Of a stretch of 64,000 bases of DNA, positions 28,101-35,680 are shown piece by piece. This DNA is from Tolypothrix sp. PCC 7712 (GTDB taxonomy: Bacteria > Cyanobacteriota > Cyanobacteriia > Cyanobacteriales > Nostocaceae). The translations under genes and the position numbers were made by a program. Each line of letters starts with the position of its first letter. The first letter of the stretch is position 1. The notes below the pieces were generated by a model. It had not been told where the DNA came from. It saw nothing but the letters and a program-made list of their open reading frames with translations, and searched no databases. Location: assembly GCF_025860405.1 (NCBI RefSeq), contig NZ_CP063789.1, positions 1 through 64,000 on the forward strand, given 5' to 3'.

Positions 28101-28840
28101 AGGTTTATACGAGTCTAGAGCAACTGTTAGGTCGTGTAAAGATTATCTTGAGCGATTTAGATAATTCCCCGCCGACACAAACCCTTTCTTATCTGTCAAT
28201 GCGAGAGTCCTTTGCAGACCAGTTTGTGAAGTTGGTAAGTAGTGGTTTGGATCAGCTATTAAGCTTTGGCCCTGTAGAAGCCAGCCACATTAGTGGCAGT
28301 ATGCTAGTAGTTTCTTTAGCTAATAAAGCACTTCAAGAAAACTATGAAATGCGTCTAGAGCAAGAACTCAAACCTTATGCCAATAATGAACTTTTAAAAA
28401 AGTTATATTCTATTAATTCTAATCAAGCCTATCCAGAAAATTTGCGTTCAGCAAGTTTTGGAGCAATTGAGCTAGTTAATTTACTTGGAAAACAAATGAG
28501 GCGGACACAGTGGTTTGAGCAAAATAGTCAGCGTTTTGACCAGTATTATGCAATTCCACTATTTATATTTACCAGTAATGAAGCGATTAAAGACTATTTT
28601 TCCAGGGGTGTAGAGGAGCCAGATGGAGAATCATTCCGAGATATTTTAGCTGAATATATCCGTTGTATGTTTCCTGTAGACAACATTTTGCCCATTGGCT
28701 CTCAGTACGGGGAATTTCCATTTGTTGTCTTTAGAAGCTATAGTTTAGGCGAAATTAGGCACAAGTTATTCACAGATAAGCAGCTTTTGACTTCCAATGA
28801 GTTGAATATATTAAACTTGATTCTTTCTCAAGAAGACTAA
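25169..28840 (+). CDS. Helicase-like P-loop NTPase
   Basis: A 1223-residue protein. Walker A is GNPGIGKTTT (about residues 408-417). A Walker B-like MVDEITGDHSG lies near residue 616. The second RecA-like lobe has VVFMTASASRGLSFPKAKHILVDIPRF (from about 820; shown are motif IV/V-type features) and QVIYRGRGNY near 857, matching the arginine-finger motif VI of superfamily 2 helicases. Residues about 110-190 contain GEEQVFRDIL, RADTLMLL and ILSVDLS, possibly a degenerate PD-(D/E)xK nuclease core. About 340 further residues follow. A DNA or RNA translocase acting with the 1012-residue partner is likely. Its stop codon abuts the transposon. Confidence 0.65.
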   Translation: MIAEDLGRLFEIGFNVGILAYIQQNQLNHRFGDLYQCDLQALRFPQLHRRIVDRANVINDSDSKIIAKWSIFFLQKGFLSGLNFFREYLESTGWKQRKLEILYYQCNFCDDNSLGTLVKGEEQVFRDILSQLGDIKVDIGRYKQQGEFLRADTLMLLHNGKQFRILSVDLSVFSIKSAEDIKDLNNVEVIRQLLLSEISYLRSKSVFSGLSIDTGTDTTKLGLTFSEGIARYFTAFKRKDKESVKLIQAASYAHSFYEFLRQHSFLQEADPVMFNIMGYTDRGVSAMSVNQKNLDILNTCHRIYKQQQSGQAIAEARQQVLRIIKRKAAESFVNGKTFINSLLAVPPDTTTLVTHQERVTGFFNSSGEVPPQLMAQLGLSGSLDLRSAHTALIKTALTNDNPYLFLTGNPGIGKTTTIVEFLKQHLDDGFLFFYVSPRKNVNKDVIEKFKSQPGESLGGSIAAPLENHGLFCINTNADIIQANGGHCTVQYFSDLREGDFTEQAVHFIDGQALIERSLSTSQRLQRKMEDLIQDAGEQTKGVLDSICEAIYTIIDRQLSNNIVATISLQSLKKTGNGQDTLRHFEKIFRNAYNQSEGSVIPDQMKKISQRIKHIFIMVDEITGDHSGVEFLNRISSILRQYELTNSQYGFNTKIIVADASIVDPDVIQQHLSTTVSEPDKIFYRRASDNDSPLSVQTFKFKGLGATVINSNSYPARSLNITYKVFIDSFKFSNSAFLEKNNSLVNRVQAEIAEDINSFLDNPEAGQLIVYIQDKQRLKELTEYLKKHRRNFQLFTDYLEIHANISEQEKEEIQKCNTEVKVVFMTASASRGLSFPKAKHILVDIPRFAIEQNLMEIIQVIYRGRGNYLEDGITKTLDNEEKDLILYLSERAVYYADDPELSLQESVLSLVNILLIFKTSVMTRISGSGQIGKDHFMMIPIGGKSVFAAGETFTGKISGLIKELKKEHIRRRSDKLLKEVYTSLEQLLGRVKIILSDLDNSPPTQTLSYLSMRESFADQFVKLVSSGLDQLLSFGPVEASHISGSMLVVSLANKALQENYEMRLEQELKPYANNELLKKLYSINSNQAYPENLRSASFGAIELVNLLGKQMRRTQWFEQNSQRFDQYYAIPLFIFTSNEAIKDYFSRGVEEPDGESFRDILAEYIRCMFPVDNILPIGSQYGEFPFVVFRSYSLGEIRHKLFTDKQLLTSNELNILNLILSQED

Positions 28841-28841
28841 G

Positions 28842-29007
28842 TGTAACGACCTGCAATACTAATCGCTCAAACCTGCAATCAAGACATTTTCAAACCAGGA
28901 TTAACTGCAACTATAATTACGCTTCAGCCAGGATTAATTGCAACTGAACCAGGATTAAATGCAACCAACCTGCAATCATCGGTTTCAACCAGGATTATTT
29001 GCAACTA
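28842..29007 (+). repeat. Left 166-bp terminal inverted repeat
   Basis: Identical base for base to the reverse complement of 32481-32646. It contains four CCAGGATTA-type repeats (starting 28895, 28928, 28949, 28989), each followed by TGCAAC after two or three bases, and three CTGCAAT repeats. These are probably binding sites for the transposase. A fifth copy starts at 29090, just inside the terminal repeat. Confidence 0.92.
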
Positions 29008-29263
29008 ACCGAAAGTCCAGTCAAACTGTAGTTTGACGGTTTTCTCAAAAAACGCCCTAATTTACAAACACGCATTATTTAAATTTCAGCCAGGATTATC
29101 TGCAACTATAAAGGTAAAGAAAACGGTCGTTTTTTTAACCGTTATTACCACCCAGATTGCAAATCAGAAACGGAATCAAGTTTAGTAACGAAACTCGGTA
29201 ATTATATCAAAGGCAACATACGCTGTTAAGTAACGAGTATATGTACTTGTTGAGGTTCAAAGT

Positions 29264-29821
29264 ATGTTGATAGGCTATGCCCGAATTTCAACAGATGACC
29301 AAAATCTGAACCTGCAAATGGATGCTTTGCAGTTTGCTGGTTGCGAGAAAATTTACTCCGACCGTATAAGCGGTGCAAAAGCAGCAAGACCTGGACTAAC
29401 TCTAGCATTGGAGGTAGCACGAACTGGTGATGTTTTGGTGGTATGGCGGCTCGACCGCTTGGGAAGGTCGCTCAAAGACCTGATTGAAACGATGGAAACT
29501 TTAGGCCAGCGAGGAATTGGGCTTTCTAGTTTACAAGAATCCATTACTACCACAAACAGCAGTGGTAGGTTGATTTTCCATTTATTTGGCGCATTGGCGG
29601 AATTTGAACGCAACCTAATCCGCGAACGCACAACTGCTGGACTAATCGCAGCGCGTAAGCGCGGTCACAAGGGAGGAAGACCAAAAGCCCTTGACCCAGC
29701 TAAACGTCAATTAGCAGTAAAGCTTTATACCGAAAAACAACACACCATTATTGAAATATGTAAGTTGATGGGAATTTCCAAACCAACGCTCTACAACTAC
29801 ATTGCAGAGATAAATACCTAA
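29264..29821 (+). CDS. tniR: Serine recombinase (resolvase)
   Basis: A 185-residue resolvase/invertase. The N-terminal catalytic domain has the nucleophile Ser9 in YARISTDDQ and the conserved RLDRLGRS and GRLIFHLFGALAEFERNLIRERT segments. The C-terminal helix-turn-helix (TIIEICKLMGISKPTLYNYI) binds DNA. In Tn5053-type elements the resolvase resolves cointegrates left by replicative transposition; the same role is likely here, with the res site probably in the 29008-29263 leader. The transposase gene begins one base after its stop codon. Confidence 0.9.
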   Translation: MLIGYARISTDDQNLNLQMDALQFAGCEKIYSDRISGAKAARPGLTLALEVARTGDVLVVWRLDRLGRSLKDLIETMETLGQRGIGLSSLQESITTTNSSGRLIFHLFGALAEFERNLIRERTTAGLIAARKRGHKGGRPKALDPAKRQLAVKLYTEKQHTIIEICKLMGISKPTLYNYIAEINT

Positions 29822-29822
29822 C

Positions 29823-31484
29823 ATGGTACATAAGCAAATCCCGACAGAGGCGCTCATCAATTTACGCCACCGCCTCGACGGTTTGCCTAGTCGTTGCCAA
29901 GAGCGTCGAATTCTCATTGAAGAAACAGCCGCACTGTATGGAGTGTCAACTGATACGTTATATCGGGCGTTGCGTAATTCATCACGTCCAAAATCTATAA
30001 ACCGCTCAGATAGCGGGACACCCAGAAAGCTTTCACTCTCAGAAATGGAACGTTACTGCGAGGTCATCGCGGCGATGAAAATCCGTACCAGTAACAAAAA
30101 AGGGCGACATGTCTCCACAGTACGGGCGATTGAACTGTTGGAAGAATTTGGGATGGAGACACCTGATGGTTTTGTCCAACCGCCTAAAGGCGCATTGACT
30201 AGAAGTACTGTCAATTATTATTTGAAAACCTGGGGGTACGACACTGAACGTATGACTAGGCAACCGCCTGCGGTGCGTTTTCAAGCAGAATACAGCAACG
30301 AGTGTTGGCATTTCGACCTCAGCCCATCCGATCTCAAACACGTAAAACAGCCATCATGGGTGGAACCGGGTAAGGGTAATCCACTACTGATGCTGTACAG
30401 CATTGTTGATGACCGTAGCGGTGTATGTTACCAGGAATACCACTGTGTTTATGGGGAGGATGTGGAAGCTGCATTGCGTTTCTTATTTAATGCGATGACG
30501 GTGAAAACAACTGATGGATTTCCCTTTCATGGGATTCCAGAAATGATTTACACCGACAACGGACCAATTGCTAAAAGCCACGTATTTCAAAACGTGATGG
30601 ATTGCCTGAGAATCAATCTTGTCACCCACATGCCTGCGGGTAAAGATGGTCGCAGGGTAACAGCTCGCTCCAAGGGCAAAGTGGAAAGACCTTTTCGGAC
30701 GGTCAAAGAAGCTCACGAGACTCTGTATCACTTTCACGAACCCGAAAGCGACGTTGAAGCTAACTTGTGGTTACGCCAGTATTTGTTGCATTACAACGAC
30801 AAACCACACCGCATAGAACCGCATTCGCGGATAGAAGATTGGTTGCGAAATATACCAAAGTCTGGTTTACGTTCAATGTGTAGTTGGGAGCGATTCTGTA
30901 ACTTTGCCCGCGAACCACAACGTAGAAAGGTTGGGTCAGATGCCAGAGTATCAATTGAGGGCGTAGCTTACGAGGTAGAGCCAGACTTGGCTGGTGAAAC
31001 CGTCGTCCTTTGGTGGGGTTTATTTGACAACGAGCTATACGTTGAGTTTAGCGATCGCCGCTACGGGCCATTTTACCCGGTTGATGGGCCCATCCCACTA
31101 CATCGCTATCGCAAACACAAGAAAACTAAAACCGAAGAACGGGCAGATAAAATTGCCGATTTAGCTAAAAAGTTGGGCTTGCCACGGACAGCTTTAGACA
31201 AAAACGCGGATCTACAATTTCTGGTGGATAAGTACAAGGAACTTACGCCAACCATCACACCTTTTAATGACCCCGACCCATACCAAGAATTTACTTATCC
31301 CACTGTACTGTTTGCTAAAAGGGCGATTTCCGATTATCTGGCTAAACCGTTGGCTAAATTGTCTACTGAACAGTTGGTATTTATTGATGCATTGCTAGCT
31401 GAGACTTTGACTAAAAAAGTGATTATTGAACGAGTGCGGCAGTATTTCCACTCAAATAAAGGAGGGGAACACAATGCTCACTGA
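29823..31484 (+). CDS. tniA: DDE transposase, TniA/TnsB-like
   Basis: A 553-residue transposase with an N-terminal helix-turn-helix (residues about 30-52, AALYGVSTDTLYRAL), an rve-type catalytic core with Asp165 (WHFDLS), Asp245 (IYTDNGP) and Glu288 (KGKVERPF), and a C-terminal Mu-type beta domain (RVSIEGVAYEVEPDL). It would bind the terminal-repeat motifs and join the transposon ends to the target. It is translationally coupled to the ATPase gene, which starts 11 bases before its stop. An IS481-like annotation is an alternative, but the ATPase partner and long complex ends favour the TniA/TnsB group. Confidence 0.85.
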   Translation: MVHKQIPTEALINLRHRLDGLPSRCQERRILIEETAALYGVSTDTLYRALRNSSRPKSINRSDSGTPRKLSLSEMERYCEVIAAMKIRTSNKKGRHVSTVRAIELLEEFGMETPDGFVQPPKGALTRSTVNYYLKTWGYDTERMTRQPPAVRFQAEYSNECWHFDLSPSDLKHVKQPSWVEPGKGNPLLMLYSIVDDRSGVCYQEYHCVYGEDVEAALRFLFNAMTVKTTDGFPFHGIPEMIYTDNGPIAKSHVFQNVMDCLRINLVTHMPAGKDGRRVTARSKGKVERPFRTVKEAHETLYHFHEPESDVEANLWLRQYLLHYNDKPHRIEPHSRIEDWLRNIPKSGLRSMCSWERFCNFAREPQRRKVGSDARVSIEGVAYEVEPDLAGETVVLWWGLFDNELYVEFSDRRYGPFYPVDGPIPLHRYRKHKKTKTEERADKIADLAKKLGLPRTALDKNADLQFLVDKYKELTPTITPFNDPDPYQEFTYPTVLFAKRAISDYLAKPLAKLSTEQLVFIDALLAETLTKKVIIERVRQYFHSNKGGEHNAH

Positions 31485-32445
31485 AGTTATGGAACATTTT
31501 CGGTTGGTTAGGGAATTCCCCAAGGCTGGGTACTACGAGACGGAACACCAAAAGCAAATGTTCAAGGATATTAAAGTCGCAATTCATTCAGGGAAGTTGG
31601 TTGCTATCACGGGAATTATTGGCTGTGGCAAGACAACCACCTTGCGACGTTTGTTTGAGGTTTTGGAGAAGGAAGGCAAGATTTTAGTCTCAAAGTCCCT
31701 TTCTGTCGATAAAGATCGGGCGACTCTACCAACACTAATTGCTGCCTTATTCTACGATTTATCCACAGATAAGGAAATTAAAATCCCAAAAGACGGCGAA
31801 AAACGGGAACGGGAACTGCGCGACCTGATTAGAAAAGGTAAAAAGCCGGTGGCACTGTTTGTTGATGAGGCTCATGACCTACACTACAGCACTTTAACGG
31901 GACTTAAACGTTTAATCGAGGTAGTTGAAGATGGTGGTGGCACACTTTCAGTGGTATTAGCTGGTCATCCCAAATTGAAAAATGATTTACGCCGTCCCAC
32001 TATGGAAGAAATTGGGTATCGGGCAACGGTCTTCTCCTTGGAGGGTATTGTTGGTAGCCAGCGAGAATATATTGAATGGTTAGTATCTAAATGCATTGTT
32101 GAAGATACCCAAATAAGTGACATATTGTCGGCGGAAGCCATTGATTTACTTGCCATGCGCTTGAGGACACCTCTGCAAATCGAGCAACATTTGACACTCG
32201 CATTCGAGGCTGCATACCTCTTTGGGGAAAAACCTATCACTACGGCGATTATTGAGTCCGTTTTATCTAAGCAAATTGATGACTTAGAACCCACCTTAAC
32301 CCGTCATGGTTATGACGTGAGGGGCTTGGCGGAACAGTTTAATGCTAAACCTGCTGAAATTAAATTGCTGTTTCGCGGACAACTCGATCCAGCGCGATCG
32401 CGTGAATTACAGGAACAAATGCTAGCGGCTGGGTTGCCGCTTTGA
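31474..32445 (+). CDS. tniB: AAA ATPase, TniB/TnsC-like transposition regulator
   Basis: A 323-residue ATPase with Walker A GIIGCGKTTT (residues 47-56) and Walker B ALFVDEAHD. The C-terminus resembles the ExeA/TniB type. In Tn7 and Tn5053 such ATPases choose the target DNA and activate the transposase. The frame is open further upstream, but ATG at 31474 is preceded by GGAGGGG six bases away and is the better start. No TniQ follows; the right terminal repeat begins 35 bases after the stop, so targeting must rely on this protein or on a TniQ supplied elsewhere. Confidence 0.85.
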   Translation: MLTEVMEHFRLVREFPKAGYYETEHQKQMFKDIKVAIHSGKLVAITGIIGCGKTTTLRRLFEVLEKEGKILVSKSLSVDKDRATLPTLIAALFYDLSTDKEIKIPKDGEKRERELRDLIRKGKKPVALFVDEAHDLHYSTLTGLKRLIEVVEDGGGTLSVVLAGHPKLKNDLRRPTMEEIGYRATVFSLEGIVGSQREYIEWLVSKCIVEDTQISDILSAEAIDLLAMRLRTPLQIEQHLTLAFEAAYLFGEKPITTAIIESVLSKQIDDLEPTLTRHGYDVRGLAEQFNAKPAEIKLLFRGQLDPARSRELQEQMLAAGLPL

Positions 32446-32480
32446 GTGGATTAAAAACGCAAGAAAAATGGAAGTATTTA

Positions 32481-32646
32481 TAGTTGCAAATAATCCTGGT
32501 TGAAACCGATGATTGCAGGTTGGTTGCATTTAATCCTGGTTCAGTTGCAATTAATCCTGGCTGAAGCGTAATTATAGTTGCAGTTAATCCTGGTTTGAAA
32601 ATGTCTTGATTGCAGGTTTGAGCGATTAGTATTGCAGGTCGTTACA
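32481..32646 (-). repeat. Right 166-bp terminal inverted repeat
   Basis: Exact reverse complement of the left terminal repeat, with four CCAGGATTA-type sites on the minus strand. Base identity over 166 positions suggests recent movement or ongoing gene conversion between the ends. Confidence 0.92.
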
Positions 32647-33178
32647 ACTAAGCAACTTCTGTGATGCCGTGTCTTACATGAAACTCGAAAGCCAAGCATG
32701 ATTGGAAAGGTGTAACTTCGCACCACTGTTGCGCGGTTGCACCTCTTTTCTGGGTGTGGGTTCGTACAGATGAGCAATCCTGGTAGTTCAGGTCGCGCTT
32801 GCTCATTTGACCCCAGAACCACCATACCAAGAGGTATTGCTGTTATCTCTAAGACTGCTAAATGCTGCTCAAACGTCCGCTTTTCGTCAAAGATGGAACA
32901 GCAATACTGGTAGGTTTTAAAGATGAAAAAGTCATTCGAGAAAAATTAGGGCTTTAGTAGCCAAACCCTTATCCCCAGACCCATCCAACTAAATCGGCAA
33001 AACCCTCAATGATGAGGCCTTAATTTATAGAAGTGGTGGACAGCAAGCGCAATAACAAACGGCAAAATGTTTTTTGGACGTTCTGCACTTCTCTCGGCTC
33101 TATCTCTCAGTAACAACTCTACGATACTGCTACAACACTTCTGCCATAATGAGCTGTTGTTACTGTATTGCGGCAGCG
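32647..33178. other. Noncoding stretch with gene remnant
   Basis: This is the original downstream flank of the helicase gene, displaced by the transposon. Apart from the ArsC-like remnant at 32862-32957, I see no gene or clear regulatory structure. Confidence 0.4.
32862..32957 (+). pseudogene. Remnant resembling the C-terminus of an ArsC/Spx-family protein
   Basis: Thirty-one codons read LLKRPLFVKDGTAILVGF and then a short charged tail ending in a stop. The LKRP...V.G.....VGF pattern is the C-terminal signature of arsenate reductase/Spx-like proteins. Upstream codons that would continue the family (VISKTAK) lie in another frame, so the remnant is frameshifted and lacks the redox-active N-terminus. 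Confidence 0.4.
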
Positions 33179-33820
33179 GTGAAGATAGATCGGCACGGCA
33201 AAGCTAAAGTTTTAAAACAGGAAGAAATCCAACGCCTTTTCACCGAGGGGCTTGTAAGCCTGCGAGATCGCACATTATGCGCGGTGATGCTGTACACAGC
33301 TTGCCGCGTCAAAGAATGTGTCACCTTGAAAATCAGGGATGTTTACGACAGCAAGGGACGGGTGAGACCAGAGTTGATTTTCCGCAAAGGCAACACCAAG
33401 GGTAAACTGGCTACCCGGACTATCCCGGTGCTGGACGATTTGCGCCGTCACCTGAAACTGTACAAACCCAAGACTTCCCACGATGGCTACCTCTTTCCGG
33501 GACGTTGGGGGCGGGGGCATTTGCATGAAGACTATGCCGCGCTGATTTTCCGGAAGGGGTGCGAACAGGTTGACATCGAGGGGGCCTCGACCCATAGCTG
33601 CCGACGCACCGCCCTGACTCTCATGCACCGCAATGGCGTACCACTGCGGGTCATTCAGGAAATCAGCGGGCATCGCAGTCTGGAACAACTGCAACGGTAT
33701 CTGGAAGTGGAGTCCGACCAGATTCGCGGCGCGATCGCCATGTTGAGTATGCTTTCTCCCATAGAGACACAAGGAAGTGCCGAGCCAAGCCCTAATAGCG
33801 ACCAATACCAGCCGTTTTAG
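33179..33820 (+). CDS. Tyrosine recombinase/integrase (catalytic domain only)
   Basis: A 213-residue site-specific recombinase made almost entirely of the catalytic domain: Arg43 in YTACRVKE, His139-Ser-Cys-Arg142, His165 in SGHRS and nucleophile Tyr174 in LQRYLEV. The SAM-like N-terminal core-binding domain of XerC-type enzymes is absent, as in other short cyanobacterial plasmid integrases. GTG at 33179 (VKIDRHGKAKVL) is preferred by the start of the conserved region; the frame is open to an ATG at 33074. It may resolve plasmid dimers or insert mobile DNA. Confidence 0.8.
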   Translation: MKIDRHGKAKVLKQEEIQRLFTEGLVSLRDRTLCAVMLYTACRVKECVTLKIRDVYDSKGRVRPELIFRKGNTKGKLATRTIPVLDDLRRHLKLYKPKTSHDGYLFPGRWGRGHLHEDYAALIFRKGCEQVDIEGASTHSCRRTALTLMHRNGVPLRVIQEISGHRSLEQLQRYLEVESDQIRGAIAMLSMLSPIETQGSAEPSPNSDQYQPF

Positions 33821-34017
33821 ATCGGGATATGCACCTATCCCGATCTAACCCTTTACAGCCTAAATTCAACCACTCCCGGTCACGATTCCCACTTACTCTT
33901 GGTGTCTCCTACCAATTTCTATACGCAGAGGTATTACGGTTAGTTCAGATACCTTCTTGGCGCTTTCGCATCCTGGTCTCACCAACAAGTACGAACCATA
34001 ATATCATTGAAGATATA

Positions 34018-34031
34018 TATCATATATGATA
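34018..34031. promoter_or_regulatory. Palindromic operator of the HigBA-type pair
   Basis: TATCATATATGATA is a perfect 14-bp palindrome that ends ten bases before the toxin ATG and overlaps a -10-like TATGAT. The position suits autoregulation by the downstream XRE antitoxin. Confidence 0.5.
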
Positions 34032-34041
34032 AGTTATAAGA

Positions 34042-34404
34042 ATGTGCTGGAATGTTGAATTGCATCCTTTATTTGCACAGGAGTTCTTGGAGTTCTCTGA
34101 AGCGGTGCAGGATGCTTTGTTAGCCGAAATCGCCTTGCTGGAAAAGTACGGCCCGCTGCTGGGCAGACCGCATGTGGACACACTTAACGGTTCTAAACAC
34201 GCAAATATGAAAGAGCTGCGATTTACAGCAGATAACGGTGTGTGGCGAGCGGCCTTTGCCTTCGATCCGCAGCGTCAAGCCATTGTGCTGGTCGCTGGCG
34301 ATAAATCTGGGACGAGTGAAAAACGATTTTATAAGCAACTGATCAAAAAGGCCGATAAACGCTTTGACAATCATTTGAACCAGTTACAGGAGGAAGAGCA
34401 ATGA
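34042..34404 (+). CDS. higB: RelE/HigB-type toxin (Gp49-like)
   Basis: A 120-residue protein of the Gp49/HigB class (DUF891), recognised from VELHPLFAQEFLEF, LLGRPHVDTLNGSKHANMKELRF, GVWRAAFAFDPQRQAIVLVAGDKSG and RFYKQLIKKADKRF. Such toxins are ribosome-dependent mRNA endonucleases. The gene lies first, as is usual for hig loci, and its stop overlaps the antitoxin start by ATGA. A palindrome precedes it. On a plasmid it would serve as an addiction module or in phage defence. Confidence 0.88.
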   Translation: MCWNVELHPLFAQEFLEFSEAVQDALLAEIALLEKYGPLLGRPHVDTLNGSKHANMKELRFTADNGVWRAAFAFDPQRQAIVLVAGDKSGTSEKRFYKQLIKKADKRFDNHLNQLQEEEQ

Positions 34405-34730
34405 CCAAAGGGAAAATCTTACAAAGTATATGGGATAATTTGCCGGACGACCGCAAGGAGCGCATACAGGCGCGGGCGGAAGAATTAGAAATGGAATATC
34501 TCACCTTGCAGGAGCTACGAAAAGCCGCAGGATTGACACAGGCGGAAATTTCCAGAAACTTGGAAATGCCACAGTCGAACGTTTCACGTCTAGAAAGAGA
34601 ATCGGATATGTTACTTTCAACTCTCCAAAACTACATTGCTGCGATGGGCGGCAGTCTCATTATTACCGTTGAGCTTCCAAATAAGCCACCTGTTCGCCTC
34701 AACATGCTAAGTGACCTTGTAGACAGTTAG
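34401..34730 (+). CDS. higA: XRE-family antitoxin (HigA-type)
   Basis: A 109-residue antitoxin with a Cro/C1 helix-turn-helix (LQELRKAAGLTQAEISRNLEMPQSNVSRLERES, residues about 37-69) and a C-terminal strand (GGSLIITVELP) typical of HigA partners of Gp49-like toxins. It should neutralise the toxin and repress the pair through the palindrome at 34018. Coupling to the toxin is by a four-base ATGA overlap. Confidence 0.88.
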   Translation: MTKGKILQSIWDNLPDDRKERIQARAEELEMEYLTLQELRKAAGLTQAEISRNLEMPQSNVSRLERESDMLLSTLQNYIAAMGGSLIITVELPNKPPVRLNMLSDLVDS

Positions 34731-34752
34731 GTTACGAACAAGATGATCCAAG

Positions 34753-35271
34753 CTACCCAACTCCAAACGCTTGTAGCGCATCTGCGATCGTTACCATGAG
34801 GGTCATCGGCGCAACAGGTGAGGGGATAAAACCGCATTTCTCATAGAACTGCTTCGCTTCAACAGAAATGGCATGAACAAGAATCGCCCTGATTCCGGCA
34901 ATCTTTGCTGCCTGGAGGGTACGAAGCACTGCATCACGCACTAGAGCATACCCAAGACCTTGCCCTTGCCAATTAATATCTACCGCCAGCCGACCAATGA
35001 CCATCACGGGAATCGGGTCTGGCATATTGCGCCGGACTTTACCAGGAGCGGTGGTATTGATGACACTGCCATTTGCTAAACAATAATAGGCGATCGCTTT
35101 CTGACCCACCGTTACCACGTAAGTTCTGGAAGCTCCGCTAGCTTCGTTTTTCAAAGCACGTTTTTTTAACCACTCATCCAGTTCGGCATTACCGGAATCA
35201 AAGTTTTCTAATTGATGCTCGGCATTGAGAGGTTCTGGAGCCTGAATTTGTTGTTCTTGAGAGCCTGTCAC
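34753..35271 (-). CDS. tacT: GNAT acetyltransferase toxin (TacT/AtaT-like)
   Basis: A 172-residue GNAT-fold protein with the acetyl-CoA loop QGQGLG and the late motif FYEKCGFIP. Its pairing with a DUF1778 ribbon-helix-helix gene identifies it as a TacT/AtaT/KacT-type toxin, which acetylates aminoacyl-tRNA and blocks translation. The start is a GTG (MTGSQEQQ) four bases after the antitoxin stop. It lies tail to tail with the HigBA-type pair. Confidence 0.88.
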   Translation of the reverse strand: MTGSQEQQIQAPEPLNAEHQLENFDSGNAELDEWLKKRALKNEASGASRTYVVTVGQKAIAYYCLANGSVINTTAPGKVRRNMPDPIPVMVIGRLAVDINWQGQGLGYALVRDAVLRTLQAAKIAGIRAILVHAISVEAKQFYEKCGFIPSPVAPMTLMVTIADALQAFGVG

Positions 35272-35274
35272 GCC

Positions 35275-35583
35275 CTACTCCCCCACGCCCTGTTCCCAAG
35301 GTGCTTTCTTGGTGAGCAACTTCCGGAGGTTGGCATTGGTGGCAGGTGGCTGATCCAGTAATTCGACAAATTGCTGAAACTTTTCATCATCCAGCATAAA
35401 CAGCCGCCGATCTAGCAAAACTGCTTCTGCTTCTCGACAGGCGGTCTCCAGCATGAAATCGGAACGGTTCTTGCCCAGGGCTTCTGCTGCTCGGTCAATT
35501 AAATCCCGTTGTCCCTGGTGTGCCCTGATGTTGATAGTGACATCACGGTTTTGATGGTTGGACGATCCTGTTTGGGGCTGCAT
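35275..35583 (-). CDS. tacA: DUF1778 ribbon-helix-helix antitoxin (TacA-like)
   Basis: A 102-residue DUF1778 protein: DVTINIRAHQGQRDLIDRAAEALGKNRSDFMLETACREAEAVLLD is the RHH DNA-binding region, followed by a toxin-binding tail (FQQFVELLDQPP). The frame is open to 35649, but ATG at 35583 (MQPQTG) is chosen because the palindromic promoter lies just upstream. It should bind the palindrome at 35617 and repress its own operon together with the toxin. Confidence 0.87.
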   Translation of the reverse strand: MQPQTGSSNHQNRDVTINIRAHQGQRDLIDRAAEALGKNRSDFMLETACREAEAVLLDRRLFMLDDEKFQQFVELLDQPPATNANLRKLLTKKAPWEQGVGE

Positions 35584-35616
35584 AAATCGCTTGTTTTTCT
35601 TTGTCCACACAATGAG

Positions 35617-35633
35617 TATACAATTTTTGTATA
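35617..35633. promoter_or_regulatory. Palindromic operator/promoter of the TacAT-type pair
   Basis: TATACAA, TTT, TTGTATA form a 17-bp inverted repeat 34 bases upstream of the antitoxin ATG. The TATACA-type boxes could serve as a -10, so a bound RHH protein would block transcription. Confidence 0.5.
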
Positions 35634-35680
35634 TACAATGCCAATACAAAATTGGCGTTCGCAGGGTTTAGCCAGAGAGA

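Larger units (their letters stand above)
28842..32646 (+). mobile_element. Tn7/Tn5053-like transposon (resolvase, TniA, TniB)
   Basis: A 3,805-bp element bounded by perfect 166-bp inverted repeats beginning TGTAAC and ending GTTACA. The six bases ACTAAG occur directly outside both ends (28836-28841 and 32647-32652), a likely target duplication. It holds only a serine resolvase, a DDE transposase and an AAA ATPase, with no TniQ and no cargo gene. The left copy of ACTAAG contains the stop codon of the helicase gene, so insertion left that protein intact. Confidence 0.9.

Noticed and set aside
28842..29110. CRISPR-like array of CCAGGATTA repeats
   Set aside because: Spacing is irregular (21-101 bp), repeats are short, and the same set occurs inverted at the other transposon end; these are transposase sites. 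No cas gene or CRISPR array was seen anywhere in the window.
32541..32830. Open frames on the minus strand overlapping the right transposon end
   Set aside because: They read through the terminal-repeat motifs and show no protein-like composition or start signal.
33829..34029. 66-codon frame before the toxin gene
   Set aside because: No start signal and it runs through the operator palindrome; composition is not protein-like.
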